From the NCBI RefSeq assembly GCF_009877435.1, contig NZ_WXEX01000003.1, forward strand, positions 1 through 64,000: DNA of 64,000 nucleotides, in the 5' to 3' direction. The position numbers were made by a program, and so were the translations under genes. The first letter of the stretch is position 1. Each line of letters opens with the position of its first letter. The notes below the pieces were generated by a model. It had not been told where the DNA came from. It saw only the letters and a program-made list of their open reading frames with translations, and did no database searches. Positions 1 to 8,205 of the stretch are shown here, in pieces. The stretch is from Heliomicrobium gestii. Lineage in GTDB: Bacteria; Bacillota; Desulfitobacteriia; Heliobacteriales; Heliobacteriaceae.

Positions 1-49
1 ATCTTGCAGCTTTACGTTATACACACTCTGTGTAGTTTTGAGGGAGACG

Positions 50-84
50 CCCACTGCTTTTTTATTAAGGCAGTGGGCTTTTTG
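50..84 (+). terminator. intrinsic terminator of an upstream gene
   Basis: Perfect 8-bp stem CCCACTGC (50-57) / GCAGTGGG (70-77) followed by CTTTTTGC. It points rightward, so it ends a transcript entering from the left edge. Confidence 0.75.
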
Positions 85-211
85 CTTTCCTCTTTTGTTC
101 AATGTTAATCAGCATTAATCTGTGAATGAACGATGGGTGACGAGCTCGGATAATTTGAAAAATCTAACCGTGACACGGTCGTTGTGTAGAAGTTTGTGAA
201 TCGTGGTAAAC

Positions 212-240
212 TTGATATAGCCTAGATCGAATTGTATGGT
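212..240 (+). promoter_or_regulatory. possible sigma-A promoter for the pRiA4b ORF-3-like gene
   Basis: TTGATA at 212-217, 17-base spacer, TATGGT at 235-240. The -10 is imperfect; assignment rests on spacing and position only. Confidence 0.35.
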
Positions 241-353
241 TATCCATTGGTAGGAAATCTAAACAAACGGGGACACTTCAGCGAGACAACGCGAACTCAG
301 CGAATCGTATCCCAAAGCATTGTAAATAAAGAGATAAGGGAGATGTAACGGTC

Positions 354-1007
354 ATGAAAGCATATCAGATTAAAATCGAATTGAAAGATTCCAGTCCTTC
401 AATCTGGAGAAGGGTGATCATCCCAGCTGATGTTACATTCAAACGCCTGCACGATACGATTCAATTTGCGATGGATTGGCAAGATTATCATCTCTATGAG
501 TTTGATATTCCGCAAGAACAGTTACGGATTACGAATGACGAAGAAGCCTATGAGCAATTTAAATACTATTCGACAAAATTCAAGTCAAAAGAATTGCCGA
601 AAGCTAAAGATAAAAGAGAGTTTATCTCCAGGGTGTTAGAAAGGACGATCAGAAAACCCCAGTCGGTAAAAATCGATAAGTACTTAGAAACATACAAAGA
701 ACTTGAATACGTGTACGATTTTGGGGATTATTGGCGACATAGAGTGACCTTTGAGAATGTCCTGGAGGATTATCCCTATGGCTACCCTCAGATTATTGAT
801 GGTGAAGGAGCCTGTCCTCCGGAAGATGTGGGAGGCATAGGCGGCTATGCAAATTTTTTGGAAGCCTGGAGTGATGCTCAGCATCCCGATCATGAAGCGA
901 TGAGAAGCTGGGGAGAAGTGCAGCGGTACAGAGAATTTAATATCCATGAGAAAAACGATCTATTTAAGTGTTGTTTAAAACTAAAGAAAACAACGCGAGG
1001 TCAGTGA
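354..1007 (+). CDS. plasmid pRiA4b ORF-3 family protein
   Basis: 217 aa. The N-terminal pattern with YQIKIEL, SIWRRV and LHDTIQFAMDW, then YVYDFGDYWRH in the middle and an acidic GEGACPPEDVGG turn, matches the pRiA4b ORF-3 (IS1096 TnpR-like) family, whose biochemical role is not established. Members are common on plasmids and near mobile elements. The start ATG has AGGGAGATG upstream (spacing about 8). The gene is AT-rich and uses AT-ending codons, unlike the GC-rich genes to its right, which suggests horizontal arrival; no transposase or inverted repeat is visible next to it. Confidence 0.8.
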   Translation: MKAYQIKIELKDSSPSIWRRVIIPADVTFKRLHDTIQFAMDWQDYHLYEFDIPQEQLRITNDEEAYEQFKYYSTKFKSKELPKAKDKREFISRVLERTIRKPQSVKIDKYLETYKELEYVYDFGDYWRHRVTFENVLEDYPYGYPQIIDGEGACPPEDVGGIGGYANFLEAWSDAQHPDHEAMRSWGEVQRYREFNIHEKNDLFKCCLKLKKTTRGQ

Positions 1008-1307
1008 TTTGGCAAAACGGTTTTGATGTTACAGCGGCAGAAAATTGCAAAAGTGTGATAGCGATGAGTGCGGACCAACGATAATCGTAGTCGTAGTGGT
1101 CGAAGGAAATATTGCCCGAGTCTATGGAGGATTCGTAGGGCATAAAGCGCGTTGCCTGATTAGGATACATAAATGGCTGTAAATGCCTGAATAGGACATC
1201 ACGTTTCGTGATGTTTTTAACAAATGAGGAAGGATTCTTTCAAAAAGTGTGGAATAATAAAGGTAAAGGCAGGAAAAAGCGGTGAAAAGAGGGGGAGGGG
1301 TTTCTGT
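1008..1307. other. gene-poor spacer with a terminator
   Basis: About 300 bases without a convincing gene. It contains a terminator at 1196-1218. A 68-codon reading frame on the minus strand (964-1170) has no ribosome binding site, overlaps the end of the previous gene and has no recognisable domain, so I do not call it. The sequence may be a remnant left by whatever brought in the AT-rich gene on the left. Confidence 0.4.
1196..1218 (+). terminator. intrinsic terminator
   Basis: Stem ACATCACG (1196-1203) / CGTGATGT (1207-1214) with a TTT loop and a run of T (1214-1218). Lies between the pRiA4b-type gene and the stress protein gene. Confidence 0.65.
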
Positions 1308-1760
1308 ATGTTTAAGAAGATACTCTTGGCTACGGACGGTTCTGAACATGCCCTGAAAGCGGCCCGCTATGCCTGTCACCTGATGAAGCTTGACCCGCAG
1401 ATTGAAACGACGATCCTTTATGTCTTTGATCTTTCCCACCAGTTCTTCCTTGGATCCGATGGCGCTGTTTTCTTCGATCCTGACATCCTGAAAGACAAAA
1501 TGAGTGAGTTGGCCGGTCAGATCTTGGCCACCACGAAGGCTCTCTTCGAAGCCGAGGGGCTGACCTGTCAGACTGAAGCCACCATGGGACACCCTGCCTT
1601 CGTTATTGTCGACACTGCCGAACACAACGGCGCAGACCTGATCATCATGGGTTCTCGCGGCATGGGCGAGTTCCGCAGCTTCCTGTCAGGCAGCGTCAGT
1701 GACCGCGTATTTCATTTGGCCAAGTGCCCGGTGATGGTCATCAAAGAACACAAAAGCTGA
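1308..1760 (+). CDS. universal stress protein, UspA family
   Basis: 150 aa from ATG 1308, chosen because GGGGGAGGGG lies 7 bases upstream and the protein then begins MFKKILLATDGSE, the usual first strand of the family. An in-frame ATG lies upstream at 1224 but has no ribosome binding site. The ATP-binding signature is present near the C-terminus: MGSRGMG followed nine residues on by SGSVS (G-x2-G-x9-G-S/T type), so this is likely an ATP-binding UspA subclass rather than an ATP-free one. It acts in the cytoplasm, generally under starvation or energy stress. It stands alone between a terminator and a convergent gene. Confidence 0.9.
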   Translation: MFKKILLATDGSEHALKAARYACHLMKLDPQIETTILYVFDLSHQFFLGSDGAVFFDPDILKDKMSELAGQILATTKALFEAEGLTCQTEATMGHPAFVIVDTAEHNGADLIIMGSRGMGEFRSFLSGSVSDRVFHLAKCPVMVIKEHKS

Positions 1761-1829
1761 CCGGATAGACGCAATCATACATCAGCGTATATCGAATGGA
1801 GAAAATAAAAAGAGACCGAAGAAAAGCAG

Positions 1830-2561
1830 CTATACCTCCAGGTTAAAACGGAGGTTGCGGGCAAGGCGGGCGATTTCACGTCCGCCTTCTCCTTTTCCAT
1901 GACAACTGTCTTCCAGGCGGCGTAGAAAGTGCTGCAACGGCGCAGTCTGCAAGCCGCTGCGGGCGGCTTGGCGTCCCATGGCAGCCGTCTCCTCGATGAC
2001 CACGCTCAATGCCCGCCAGAGTTGTTGTTCCGCCAAGACCAGGCCCACCGATTCGAGGCAGGCGCTCAGGTAGGTCCAGAGGCTTTCTGAAAAGGGAAAG
2101 GCGGGTGAGTGGCCGTACTCGAAGATGAGACTGGTCAATTCCATATATCGTCGGGTCTGTTCCTCCGTGTCAAAGGTGGTGTTTGGTTCGACCAAGTCGC
2201 GCAGGTATTTTTTGAACAGTTCGTTGATCCCGTAGCGGACCCGAAACCAGCGATGGCCGGCCATGGCGTCGAGAAGGCACTCCAATGCCGGTTCCAGGCA
2301 GCCAGAGCCAGGCGGATGACATTCTGACGATAGAAGGCTTGCAAGGTTGACTGGGCCACAAGACAGATCGACGTAACTTCTCGCCGTCTCTTTCCGCACG
2401 ACTGGCTGCGTGTTTTGGGGCGCCCTTTGGCTATTCCCTTGTAGCGCATCTTGGCTCGCCGGGGAGACTTGTTCATGATCCTGGCGGCGCAGCAACTGAC
2501 AAAAGTCATAAACCCAACGATCCAGATCTCCTGCTTGCGATGGAGTCGATTGTTCTCTCAT
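1830..2561 (-). CDS. hypothetical protein, mostly helical
   Basis: 243 aa, product not recognised. The first 65 residues are polar and Gln/Ser-rich, suggesting a flexible tail; residues about 80-240 look like a series of amphipathic helices with repeated Leu/Ala spacing (for example LWTYLSACLESVGLVLAEQQLW). No membrane segment, signal peptide, Cys cluster or nucleotide motif is visible. The ATG at 2561 has only a weak ACAGG ahead of it, so the start is uncertain. It converges on the stress protein gene and is followed by about 70 bases without a clear terminator. Codon use is like its neighbours, so it is probably a real resident gene. Confidence 0.6.
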   Translation of the reverse strand: MREQSTPSQAGDLDRWVYDFCQLLRRQDHEQVSPASQDALQGNSQRAPQNTQPVVRKETARSYVDLSCGPVNLASLLSSECHPPGSGCLEPALECLLDAMAGHRWFRVRYGINELFKKYLRDLVEPNTTFDTEEQTRRYMELTSLIFEYGHSPAFPFSESLWTYLSACLESVGLVLAEQQLWRALSVVIEETAAMGRQAARSGLQTAPLQHFLRRLEDSCHGKGEGGREIARLARNLRFNLEV

Positions 2562-2790
2562 AGCCTGTAGTATTTGCGTCGCTGTTCAGGATCATCGATA
2601 CTCCTGTGACAAAAGCTTCATTGGTTTTAGCCTTTCTAACGACGTTGTATCATTTCGCCGGAAACCGGGATCAGCCGGCGCAGTGGAGATGAGTCAATCA
2701 CCTCCAACAGCCCAGCCAGGGTTGCCCTGTGACAGGATTGCCTGGCTCAAATGATGTCTCTGTCACCGCTTCAGTCACCCCTTCGCCCCG

Positions 2791-3564
2791 TCACTGGTTG
2801 GCTCCCGGATAATAGCGAGACAGTTGGTGTTCCGCCGTGAAGAAGGGCCGGTAGCAGGAGAGGCCCACCGCCATGCTGGCCACCGCCGTAGCGCCTGTCA
2901 GGACGAGGTGGATCAAGATCTGGTATTTGACCGCCTCAACGGGGCTCGCCCCGGCGATGATCTGGCCGGTCATCATCCCCGGCAACTGGACGAGGCCCAC
3001 CGTCTTCATGCTGTCAATGGTGGGGCTCATCCCGGCCTTCACGGCGGCCTTGATCGCTCGTCCCGCCGCCTGCCGGGAGGTGGCCCCCAGAGAAAGAGCG
3101 GCCAGAACCTGCGCCTTCTGGCTGGACAGTTCCGCCTGCAATCGGTTGATCGTCAGCCCAGAAGCGACCATGGCGTTGCCAACGATCATCCCGCTCAAGG
3201 GGATGATGAACTGCGGTTCCAACGGCACGATGCCCAGGCTGAGCAGCAGGCCCAAGGTGATCGCTTCCGCCAGGGCGAGAGCGCCCAGAAGGTAGAGCCG
3301 CGCCGTCGGGCGGGGCAGAGCCGATGCGCGTTTCGAGGCGTTTTGGACAGCCACGGCGATCATCACAGCCAGGATCGAGAGGATGCCCGGCAGGGAGCGC
3401 AGGTCAAAGATGAACTGGAGCACATAGCCGATGGCGAAGAGTTGAATGAAGGCGCGGATCGTACCGACAAGCATGTCCTTCTCCAGACCTAATTGTTCCC
3501 GGTAGGAGACGACGAGGGCGATGGCGACAAAACTCAAGCTGAGCATCAACGCAAGAGCGCTCAT
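2791..3564 (-). CDS. fetB: FetB-like (UPF0014) iron/metal export permease
   Basis: 257 aa, about seven hydrophobic segments, the first at residues 3-20. The conserved UPF0014 pattern is visible: VGTIRAFIQLFAIGYVL near the N-terminus, the IPLSGMIVGNAM motif at about 133-144, LGATSRQA, and VGLVQLPGMMTGQIIAGASP at about 184-203. E. coli FetAB (YbbLM) exports iron and protects against oxidative stress; that role is transferred by family, not shown here. The start ATG overlaps the stop of the upstream ATPase gene by 4 bases, so the two are translationally coupled. Confidence 0.9.
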   Translation of the reverse strand: MSALALMLSLSFVAIALVVSYREQLGLEKDMLVGTIRAFIQLFAIGYVLQFIFDLRSLPGILSILAVMIAVAVQNASKRASALPRPTARLYLLGALALAEAITLGLLLSLGIVPLEPQFIIPLSGMIVGNAMVASGLTINRLQAELSSQKAQVLAALSLGATSRQAAGRAIKAAVKAGMSPTIDSMKTVGLVQLPGMMTGQIIAGASPVEAVKYQILIHLVLTGATAVASMAVGLSCYRPFFTAEHQLSRYYPGANQ

Positions 3565-4313
3565 GGTTTTCCCCCTTGTCTGTCTGCGATTGCCAGAAAG
3601 TCGCGTACTGCTGTGTTGGCCTTCTCTGAGAAGAAATCGCCTTTTGGCAAGTCGGCGACGACACGTCCCGCAACGAGCAGGAGGATACGATGGCTCACTC
3701 GGCGGGCTTGTTCCGGGTCGTGGGTGACCCAGATCACACCTTTTTTACCACGGGCGGCTAAGTTGGTCACCATCTCCTCAATTTCCCGGGTGGTATGGAT
3801 GTCCAGCGCTGATGTGGGTTCGTCCAAGAGCAGCGCATCGGGGTCAAGGGCGAGGGAACGGGCCAGGGCCAGGCGCTGCTGCTGGCCGCCTGAGAGGGTG
3901 TCGACGGGTTGGCGCAAGAGGTTCGCTTCGAGGCGAACATCCGCCATCAGGGAAGCCGGTTCGCAGGGGAGGTTCCAAAGGCGCGCGCCGTAGGTCAAAT
4001 TTTCCTCGGCCGTTCCGGGAAAGAAAGCGGGTTGCTGGGCGATAAAGGCGACGCGACGCCGCAGTTCCGTGACAGGCCAGCTTTGCAGCGGCCGTCCCCG
4101 AAAGCGGATTTGACCGCCGTCAAAGGGGAACAGCCGGTTCAGGACGCGCAGGAGCGTGCTTTTCCCAGAACCGGAGGGTCCGAGCAGCGCCACAATCTCC
4201 CCGGCTTGTACTGCGCCGCTGACGCCGTCCAGAAGCCGGCGATCCCCTTGGCCCTCATCGCCGGCTGCCGCGGTGATGGAGGAAATGTGTAATGAAATGT
4301 CCGACCAGGACAA
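3561..4313 (-). CDS. fetA: FetA-like ABC transporter ATP-binding protein
   Basis: 250 aa ABC ATPase: Walker A GPSGSGKST (about residues 45-53), Q-loop FIAQQPAFF, signature LSGGQQQRLALARSLA, Walker B ALLLDEPTSALD, switch His in WVTHD. It pairs with the UPF0014 permease that overlaps its end. The start is most likely TTG 4313, since the first strand SDISLHIS must be included, but no good ribosome binding site is visible there. A substrate of iron or another transition metal is inferred from the permease family. Confidence 0.9.
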   Translation of the reverse strand: MSWSDISLHISSITAAAGDEGQGDRRLLDGVSGAVQAGEIVALLGPSGSGKSTLLRVLNRLFPFDGGQIRFRGRPLQSWPVTELRRRVAFIAQQPAFFPGTAEENLTYGARLWNLPCEPASLMADVRLEANLLRQPVDTLSGGQQQRLALARSLALDPDALLLDEPTSALDIHTTREIEEMVTNLAARGKKGVIWVTHDPEQARRVSHRILLLVAGRVVADLPKGDFFSEKANTAVRDFLAIADRQGGKP

Positions 4314-4435
4314 AAGCGGACCGGATTGTGTTGGATCGGCGATGGCAACCGCCTCCCGTCTCAGTGATGATCAAAGCAATAACGAAGGCGCCGGGAACAC
4401 CGGCGCCTGAAAAAGTCTCATCATTCAGTTATGGA

Positions 4436-4765
4436 TTAATAAGAGCGGCGTTGATTTTGGAAGCATTCGCGGCAGTAGACGGGGCGGGAACCGGAGGGAC
4501 GGAAGGGAACGGTGGTGGTCACACCGCAGGAGGAACAGACAACCTCATGCATTTCCCGCTGTTGTTGCATCGGCGCTTGACCGGACTCGGCCAGACGGCG
4601 CTTGCGGGCAGCGCGGCAGTCAGGACAACGGCTGGGATCATTTTGGAAGCCCTTTTCCGCGTAAAACTCTTGTTCCCGCGCGGAGAACAGGAATTCCACG
4701 CCACATTCCTTGCAAGTCAGCGTACGATCTTCAAACACAAGAAATCCCGTCCTTTCTTCGGACAA
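4436..4765 (-). CDS. double zinc-ribbon protein (CxxC-x17-CxxC type)
   Basis: 109 aa. The N-terminal half carries LTCKECGVEF and, 22 residues on, RCPDCRAARKRR, the probable zinc-ribbon domain found in many Firmicutes. The C-terminal half carries VCSSCG then exactly 17 residues to CREC, the CxxC-x17-CxxC domain. Together that is two four-Cys zinc sites. Role unknown; such proteins are small cytoplasmic and presumably bind nucleic acid or protein. Start is TTG 4765 with AGGGAA about 8 bases upstream. It stands between the FetAB pair and mutY, with no visible operon link. Confidence 0.8.
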   Translation of the reverse strand: MSEERTGFLVFEDRTLTCKECGVEFLFSAREQEFYAEKGFQNDPSRCPDCRAARKRRLAESGQAPMQQQREMHEVVCSSCGVTTTVPFRPSGSRPVYCRECFQNQRRSY

Positions 4766-5099
4766 ATGATATTCCCTGGTCCGGGTCTTGGCCTAGATCC
4801 CCAAAAATCGATACAACCGTTCCCCGGACAGCGCCGAAACAAGGACGGGTTGATGTTTTGCGGCAGGCGGACACGACGAACCGATGGTTGGTTATATTAT
4901 ACGCAAGCCAGAAATAAAAGGCAATTTTTTTGTTTGGATTTCCAATCCTTTGGACATAGACGCCAAATGGCCCTATAATCGAAGTGGATGGCCTTCAATA
5001 AGGATGCTTGACATGGGAGCGGCAGAAGTCTGCGGCACTGGTTTTTCGCTATACGAATACATGATTTTCTACGATTACATTACAGTAAAAAGAGGGTTT
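4766..5099. other. spacer upstream of mutY
   Basis: About 330 bases without a supported gene. It contains a well-formed promoter at 4950-4979. The frame of mutY stays open upstream to 4884, but those extra 72 codons precede the normal MutY N-terminus and contain the promoter, so they are not read as protein. Confidence 0.6.
4950..4979 (+). promoter_or_regulatory. sigma-A-type promoter of mutY
   Basis: TTGGAC at 4950-4955, 18-base spacer, perfect TATAAT at 4974-4979. Position is about 115 bases ahead of the chosen mutY start. Confidence 0.6.
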
Positions 5100-6209
5100 A
5101 TGACACAGATGAACTGGGCGCAAGAACTGCTGCAATGGTATGACCGGAACAAGCGCGATCTTCCCTGGCGGCGTACAAAGGACCCCTACGCGATCTGGGT
5201 TTCCGAGGTGATGCTGCAACAGACGCGGGTGGAGACGGCGATTCCATACTACCACGCTTTTTTGAAGCGCTTTCCCGATCCGGCGGCGTTGGCAACGGCG
5301 CCGGAAGAGGTGGTGCTGAAAGCCTGGGAAGGGCTTGGCTATTATTCGCGGGCGCGCCACCTGCAATTGGCCGTTCGCCTGTTGCTGGAACGTTTTGATG
5401 GACGTGTTCCAGCTGATCGGGAGCAGTTTCGTTCTCTTCCCGGCGTGGGACCTTATATCGGCGGCGCTGTCTTGTCCATCGCCTTTGCCCTCCCCATACC
5501 GGCGGTCGATGGAAACGTCTGCCGCGTTTTTGCTCGTTTTTTCGGCTGGAGTGATCCGGTGGGCAGCCCAGCCCTGCTCCGGCAGGCGCAACAGGCCTCT
5601 CAGGCGCAGTTGGACCGCTTGTCCCGTGAGCGGGTGGCCGACTGGACCCAGGCGCTGATGGAATTGGGCGCTCTCGTCTGCCTGCCCCGCTCGGCCCGCT
5701 GCGCCGGCTGTCCCCTGGCGGACTGCTGTGTCGCCTGGCAGGATGGAACCGTCGAGGCGCTGCCGGTGCGCAAAGGGCGCAAGGAAAACCCTGTGATCCG
5801 GTGGAAGGCGCTGTTGCTCACCGATGATCAGGGAAGACTGTTCTTGAACCAGCGCCCTCAGGAAGGGCTCCTGGCCGGGATGTGGGAGCTGCCGTCTCTG
5901 GAAGGAATGCAAACGTGGGAGGCAGGGTCGATCGAGATCGCTCACGGCGAACCGCGCCAGTTTCGCCATGTCTTCTCTCACCTGACGTGGGTGGTCGATG
6001 TGTACCCTGCCCGGTGGAGTGGCGTCGAAGGCTGGATGACGGCTGAAGTTGTGGCGGAACCTGTGATATCGCGAGAGGCCCTAGGTCCGCAGGAACCGGC
6101 CGAACATGGGGGAGGGCGTCCATGGATTTGGAGCACCGCTGAGGACCGATCCCGGTTGCCCATGAACAAGTTGACCCTCAAGATCCTGAAACACTATGGG
6201 ATGATATGA
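5100..6209 (+). CDS. mutY: A/G-specific adenine glycosylase MutY
   Basis: 369 aa from ATG 5100, preceded by AAAAGAGGG. It removes A mispaired with 8-oxoG (base-excision repair). Seen: DLPWR near the N-terminus, catalytic Glu in SEVMLQQTRV, helix-hairpin-helix LPGVGPYIGGAV, catalytic Asp in VDGNVCRV, and the 4Fe-4S loop C-x6-C-x2-C-x5-C (CLPRSARCAGCPLADCC). The C-terminal third is the NUDIX-like 8-oxoG recognition domain (GLLAGMWELPSLE). Full length for the family. It is monocistronic behind its own promoter; the lipid kinase gene follows about 105 bases later. Confidence 0.95.
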   Translation: MTQMNWAQELLQWYDRNKRDLPWRRTKDPYAIWVSEVMLQQTRVETAIPYYHAFLKRFPDPAALATAPEEVVLKAWEGLGYYSRARHLQLAVRLLLERFDGRVPADREQFRSLPGVGPYIGGAVLSIAFALPIPAVDGNVCRVFARFFGWSDPVGSPALLRQAQQASQAQLDRLSRERVADWTQALMELGALVCLPRSARCAGCPLADCCVAWQDGTVEALPVRKGRKENPVIRWKALLLTDDQGRLFLNQRPQEGLLAGMWELPSLEGMQTWEAGSIEIAHGEPRQFRHVFSHLTWVVDVYPARWSGVEGWMTAEVVAEPVISREALGPQEPAEHGGGRPWIWSTAEDRSRLPMNKLTLKILKHYGMI

Positions 6210-6313
6210 ACGGGTGATAACCTCTATTGGGGCTTGCCATCTCTCGGGGTTGCCATAAGCACTTGCAGCGCAATCACTTTCCCGTCCTATTGCGGTCCAA
6301 AAGGGAGGAAGAC

Positions 6314-7225
6314 ATGCCCAAACGGATGAAGCTGATCTATAACCCGGAAGCCGGCGTGGGTGCTTTCCGGCGGCACCTCGACCGGGCTATCGCTATTTTC
6401 CAGCAAGGCGGATGGCAGGTGCTGGCCCACCGGACGCGGGAGGCGCCCGGTGATACGGCTGACGCAGCCGAGGCGGCTCTGGCTGAGGGTTGCTCGGCCG
6501 TTGTAGCGGTTGGCGGCGATGGAACCCTTCACCAGGTGATCAACGGCTTGATGCGCCTCTCTGCTCAGGCTGTGACGCCGCCAAACCTCGGCATCATCCC
6601 AGCCGGCACGGCGAACGATCTGGCTTCTTTTTTGCGACTCCCTCGCGACGTGGAAGCCTGCTGCCGGATCATTGTCGAGGGCAAGACCCGTCCGATCGAT
6701 GTGGGCCAGTTGGGGCCGCGCTTTTTCCTCAACGTCGCCAGCGGCGGGTTGATGACCGATGTCTCCCATAAAGTAGCCCAGCCGCTCAAGCACAACATCG
6801 GCAAGGTGGCTTATTATCTCAAGGCCTTGGAAAAACTGCCCGAGTTTCGTCCTTTCGCCTTGACCGTCGAGACGCCAGAGGGGGCTCTCGCCTATTCCGG
6901 TGAGACGCTGCTCTTTCTGATCATGAACGGCGCTGGCGCCGGCAGTTTTACCACCTTGGCCCCATCGGCGAAGCTCGACGACGGCCTTCTCGACCTGCTC
7001 GCCTTTCGCGCCTGTAGCATCAGCGAGTTTGTCGGGCTCTTCGTCCGGGTGCTTCAGGGTGAACACATCCGCTCTCCACTGGTGACCTATCATCAGGCGC
7101 CCGCCTTTCGCATCAGCGGTTCGCCCGATCTGGAAACAGACCTGGATGGGGAAGTGGGCCCGTCGCTGCCGTGGGAAATCGGTGTCTGTCACCGAGGCCT
7201 AACCGTTTTCTCTCCAAATCTCTAG
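6314..7225 (+). CDS. diacylglycerol kinase-family (YegS/BmrU) lipid kinase
   Basis: 303 aa from ATG 6314, which has AAGGGAGG 5 bases upstream; the frame is open further upstream but without a start signal. Seen: IYNPEAG at the N-terminus, the nucleotide-binding loop VGGDGTLHQVINGL, GIIPAGTANDLASFL, and the C-terminal LETDLDGEVG. These are the hallmarks of the DagK_cat family (diacylglycerol, sphingosine or phosphatidylglycerol kinases). In Firmicutes DgkB recycles diacylglycerol from lipoteichoic acid synthesis; which lipid is used here cannot be read from sequence. Soluble, likely membrane-associated. A terminator follows directly. Confidence 0.9.
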   Translation: MPKRMKLIYNPEAGVGAFRRHLDRAIAIFQQGGWQVLAHRTREAPGDTADAAEAALAEGCSAVVAVGGDGTLHQVINGLMRLSAQAVTPPNLGIIPAGTANDLASFLRLPRDVEACCRIIVEGKTRPIDVGQLGPRFFLNVASGGLMTDVSHKVAQPLKHNIGKVAYYLKALEKLPEFRPFALTVETPEGALAYSGETLLFLIMNGAGAGSFTTLAPSAKLDDGLLDLLAFRACSISEFVGLFVRVLQGEHIRSPLVTYHQAPAFRISGSPDLETDLDGEVGPSLPWEIGVCHRGLTVFSPNL

Positions 7226-7237
7226 CCGCAACCCCGT

Positions 7238-7268
7238 AAGCCTGATGCCGTAAGGAACAGGCTTTTTG
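7238..7268 (+). terminator. terminator of the lipid kinase gene
   Basis: Stem AAGCCTG (7238-7244) / CAGGCTT (7258-7264) followed by TTTTG, 13 bases after the stop codon. Confidence 0.65.
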
Positions 7269-7301
7269 TTTGCCCGTTCTCGTTCGGCCTTATTCTCTCA
7301 A

Positions 7302-8096
7302 TTATTCTTCCACTTGATAACAAGCCCGCAACCCCAGGAAGAAAAAGGCCAGTCCGTAGACGGTGAGGGAGGCTAAGCTCTCCCAGGGCAGTTGGCCGGT
7401 CAATGTGAGAGACCGCAGCCCTTGGGTGGTGTGGGTGAGGGGCAGCAGGTGCAAGAAGGCCGACAGGAGCGGCGGGATGTTCTGCAGCGAGAAAAAGGTC
7501 CCGCAAAGGAAGGACATGGGGCTGATCACGAAGGCGTTGAACTTGTTGATGTCCGAGTGGGACTGGATCGTCAAGGCTGCCCAGAAGCCGAAGCCAGCGA
7601 AGACAAAACAGTTGAGAAAGAGCAGAAGCAGGAAGCGGCCGTCCAGATGTAGGCCGACGCCGAAGATGAGGGAGAGGGTCAACATGACCATCCCCGAGAA
7701 GAGCCCCCGGCATGCCCCTGCCAGGATGCGGCCGATGGCGATGGCTGCCATCGGGATCGGGGCGGTCAGGTATTCTTCGAAGGTTTTGTCATAGAGGCGG
7801 GAGATGTTGAGCGGCGTGGCGACGGCGTTGAAGGAGGAGGTCATCGTCGTCAAGGCCACGATGCCTGGGATGACGAACTCCAGATAAGAAGCGCCTTCAA
7901 AGCGAAGCCCCCGGCCCAAGCCGAAGCCGAAGGCAAAAAGGTAGAGCAGCGGCGTCACCATCGTCGAGGCTGTGTTGCGCCAGAAGCGCCGGGTGAAGAC
8001 GCGGTACTCCTGCCAGAGGATGGTGCCGATGCCTGCCAGCAGGGGCGAGTGCTGCGAAAGCGCCTCTTTCGGCGGTGATTGCCTATGTAATTCCAT
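7302..8096 (-). CDS. ABC-2 type transporter permease
   Basis: 264 aa from ATG 8096 (AGGAAAGG nine bases upstream; a GTG at 8105 sits inside that ribosome binding site and is less likely). Six hydrophobic segments, the first at about residues 40-60, and the ABC-2 membrane family pattern with YLEFVIPGIVAL, EEYLTAPIPMAAIAIGRILAG and ISPMSFLCGTFFSLQNIPP (NodJ/DrrB-like). It would form the channel of an exporter with the ATPase encoded just upstream. Substrate unknown; lipids, polysaccharides or drugs are typical for the family. Confidence 0.9.
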   Translation of the reverse strand: MELHRQSPPKEALSQHSPLLAGIGTILWQEYRVFTRRFWRNTASTMVTPLLYLFAFGFGLGRGLRFEGASYLEFVIPGIVALTTMTSSFNAVATPLNISRLYDKTFEEYLTAPIPMAAIAIGRILAGACRGLFSGMVMLTLSLIFGVGLHLDGRFLLLLFLNCFVFAGFGFWAALTIQSHSDINKFNAFVISPMSFLCGTFFSLQNIPPLLSAFLHLLPLTHTTQGLRSLTLTGQLPWESLASLTVYGLAFFFLGLRACYQVEE

Positions 8097-8205
8097 GGGT
8101 GTCACCTTTCCTATTTACAGCATTCGAGATCTACGTCATTCGAGTAAGCCATTTTATGAAGTCGCTTTTTGTCGATTCCCATGAGTCGGGTTTTAAGTAA
8201 ATCAC

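Larger units (their letters stand above)
1..353. other. gene-free left edge with terminator and leader
   Basis: No coding region is supported here. It holds an intrinsic terminator at 50-84 that must serve a gene left of the window, and a possible promoter at 212-240 for the gene that starts at 354. The stretch is clearly AT-richer than most of the window, like the gene that follows. A long leader of about 105 bases would precede the start codon if the promoter is right; I see no riboswitch motif in it. Confidence 0.6.

Noticed and set aside
964-1170. 68-codon minus-strand frame between the first two genes
   Set aside because: Overlaps the previous gene, lacks a ribosome binding site and has no recognisable domain; may be a remnant.
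2714-2747. Inverted repeat AGCCAGG / CCTGGCT
   Set aside because: No T-run and no clear gene end; too weak to call a terminator.
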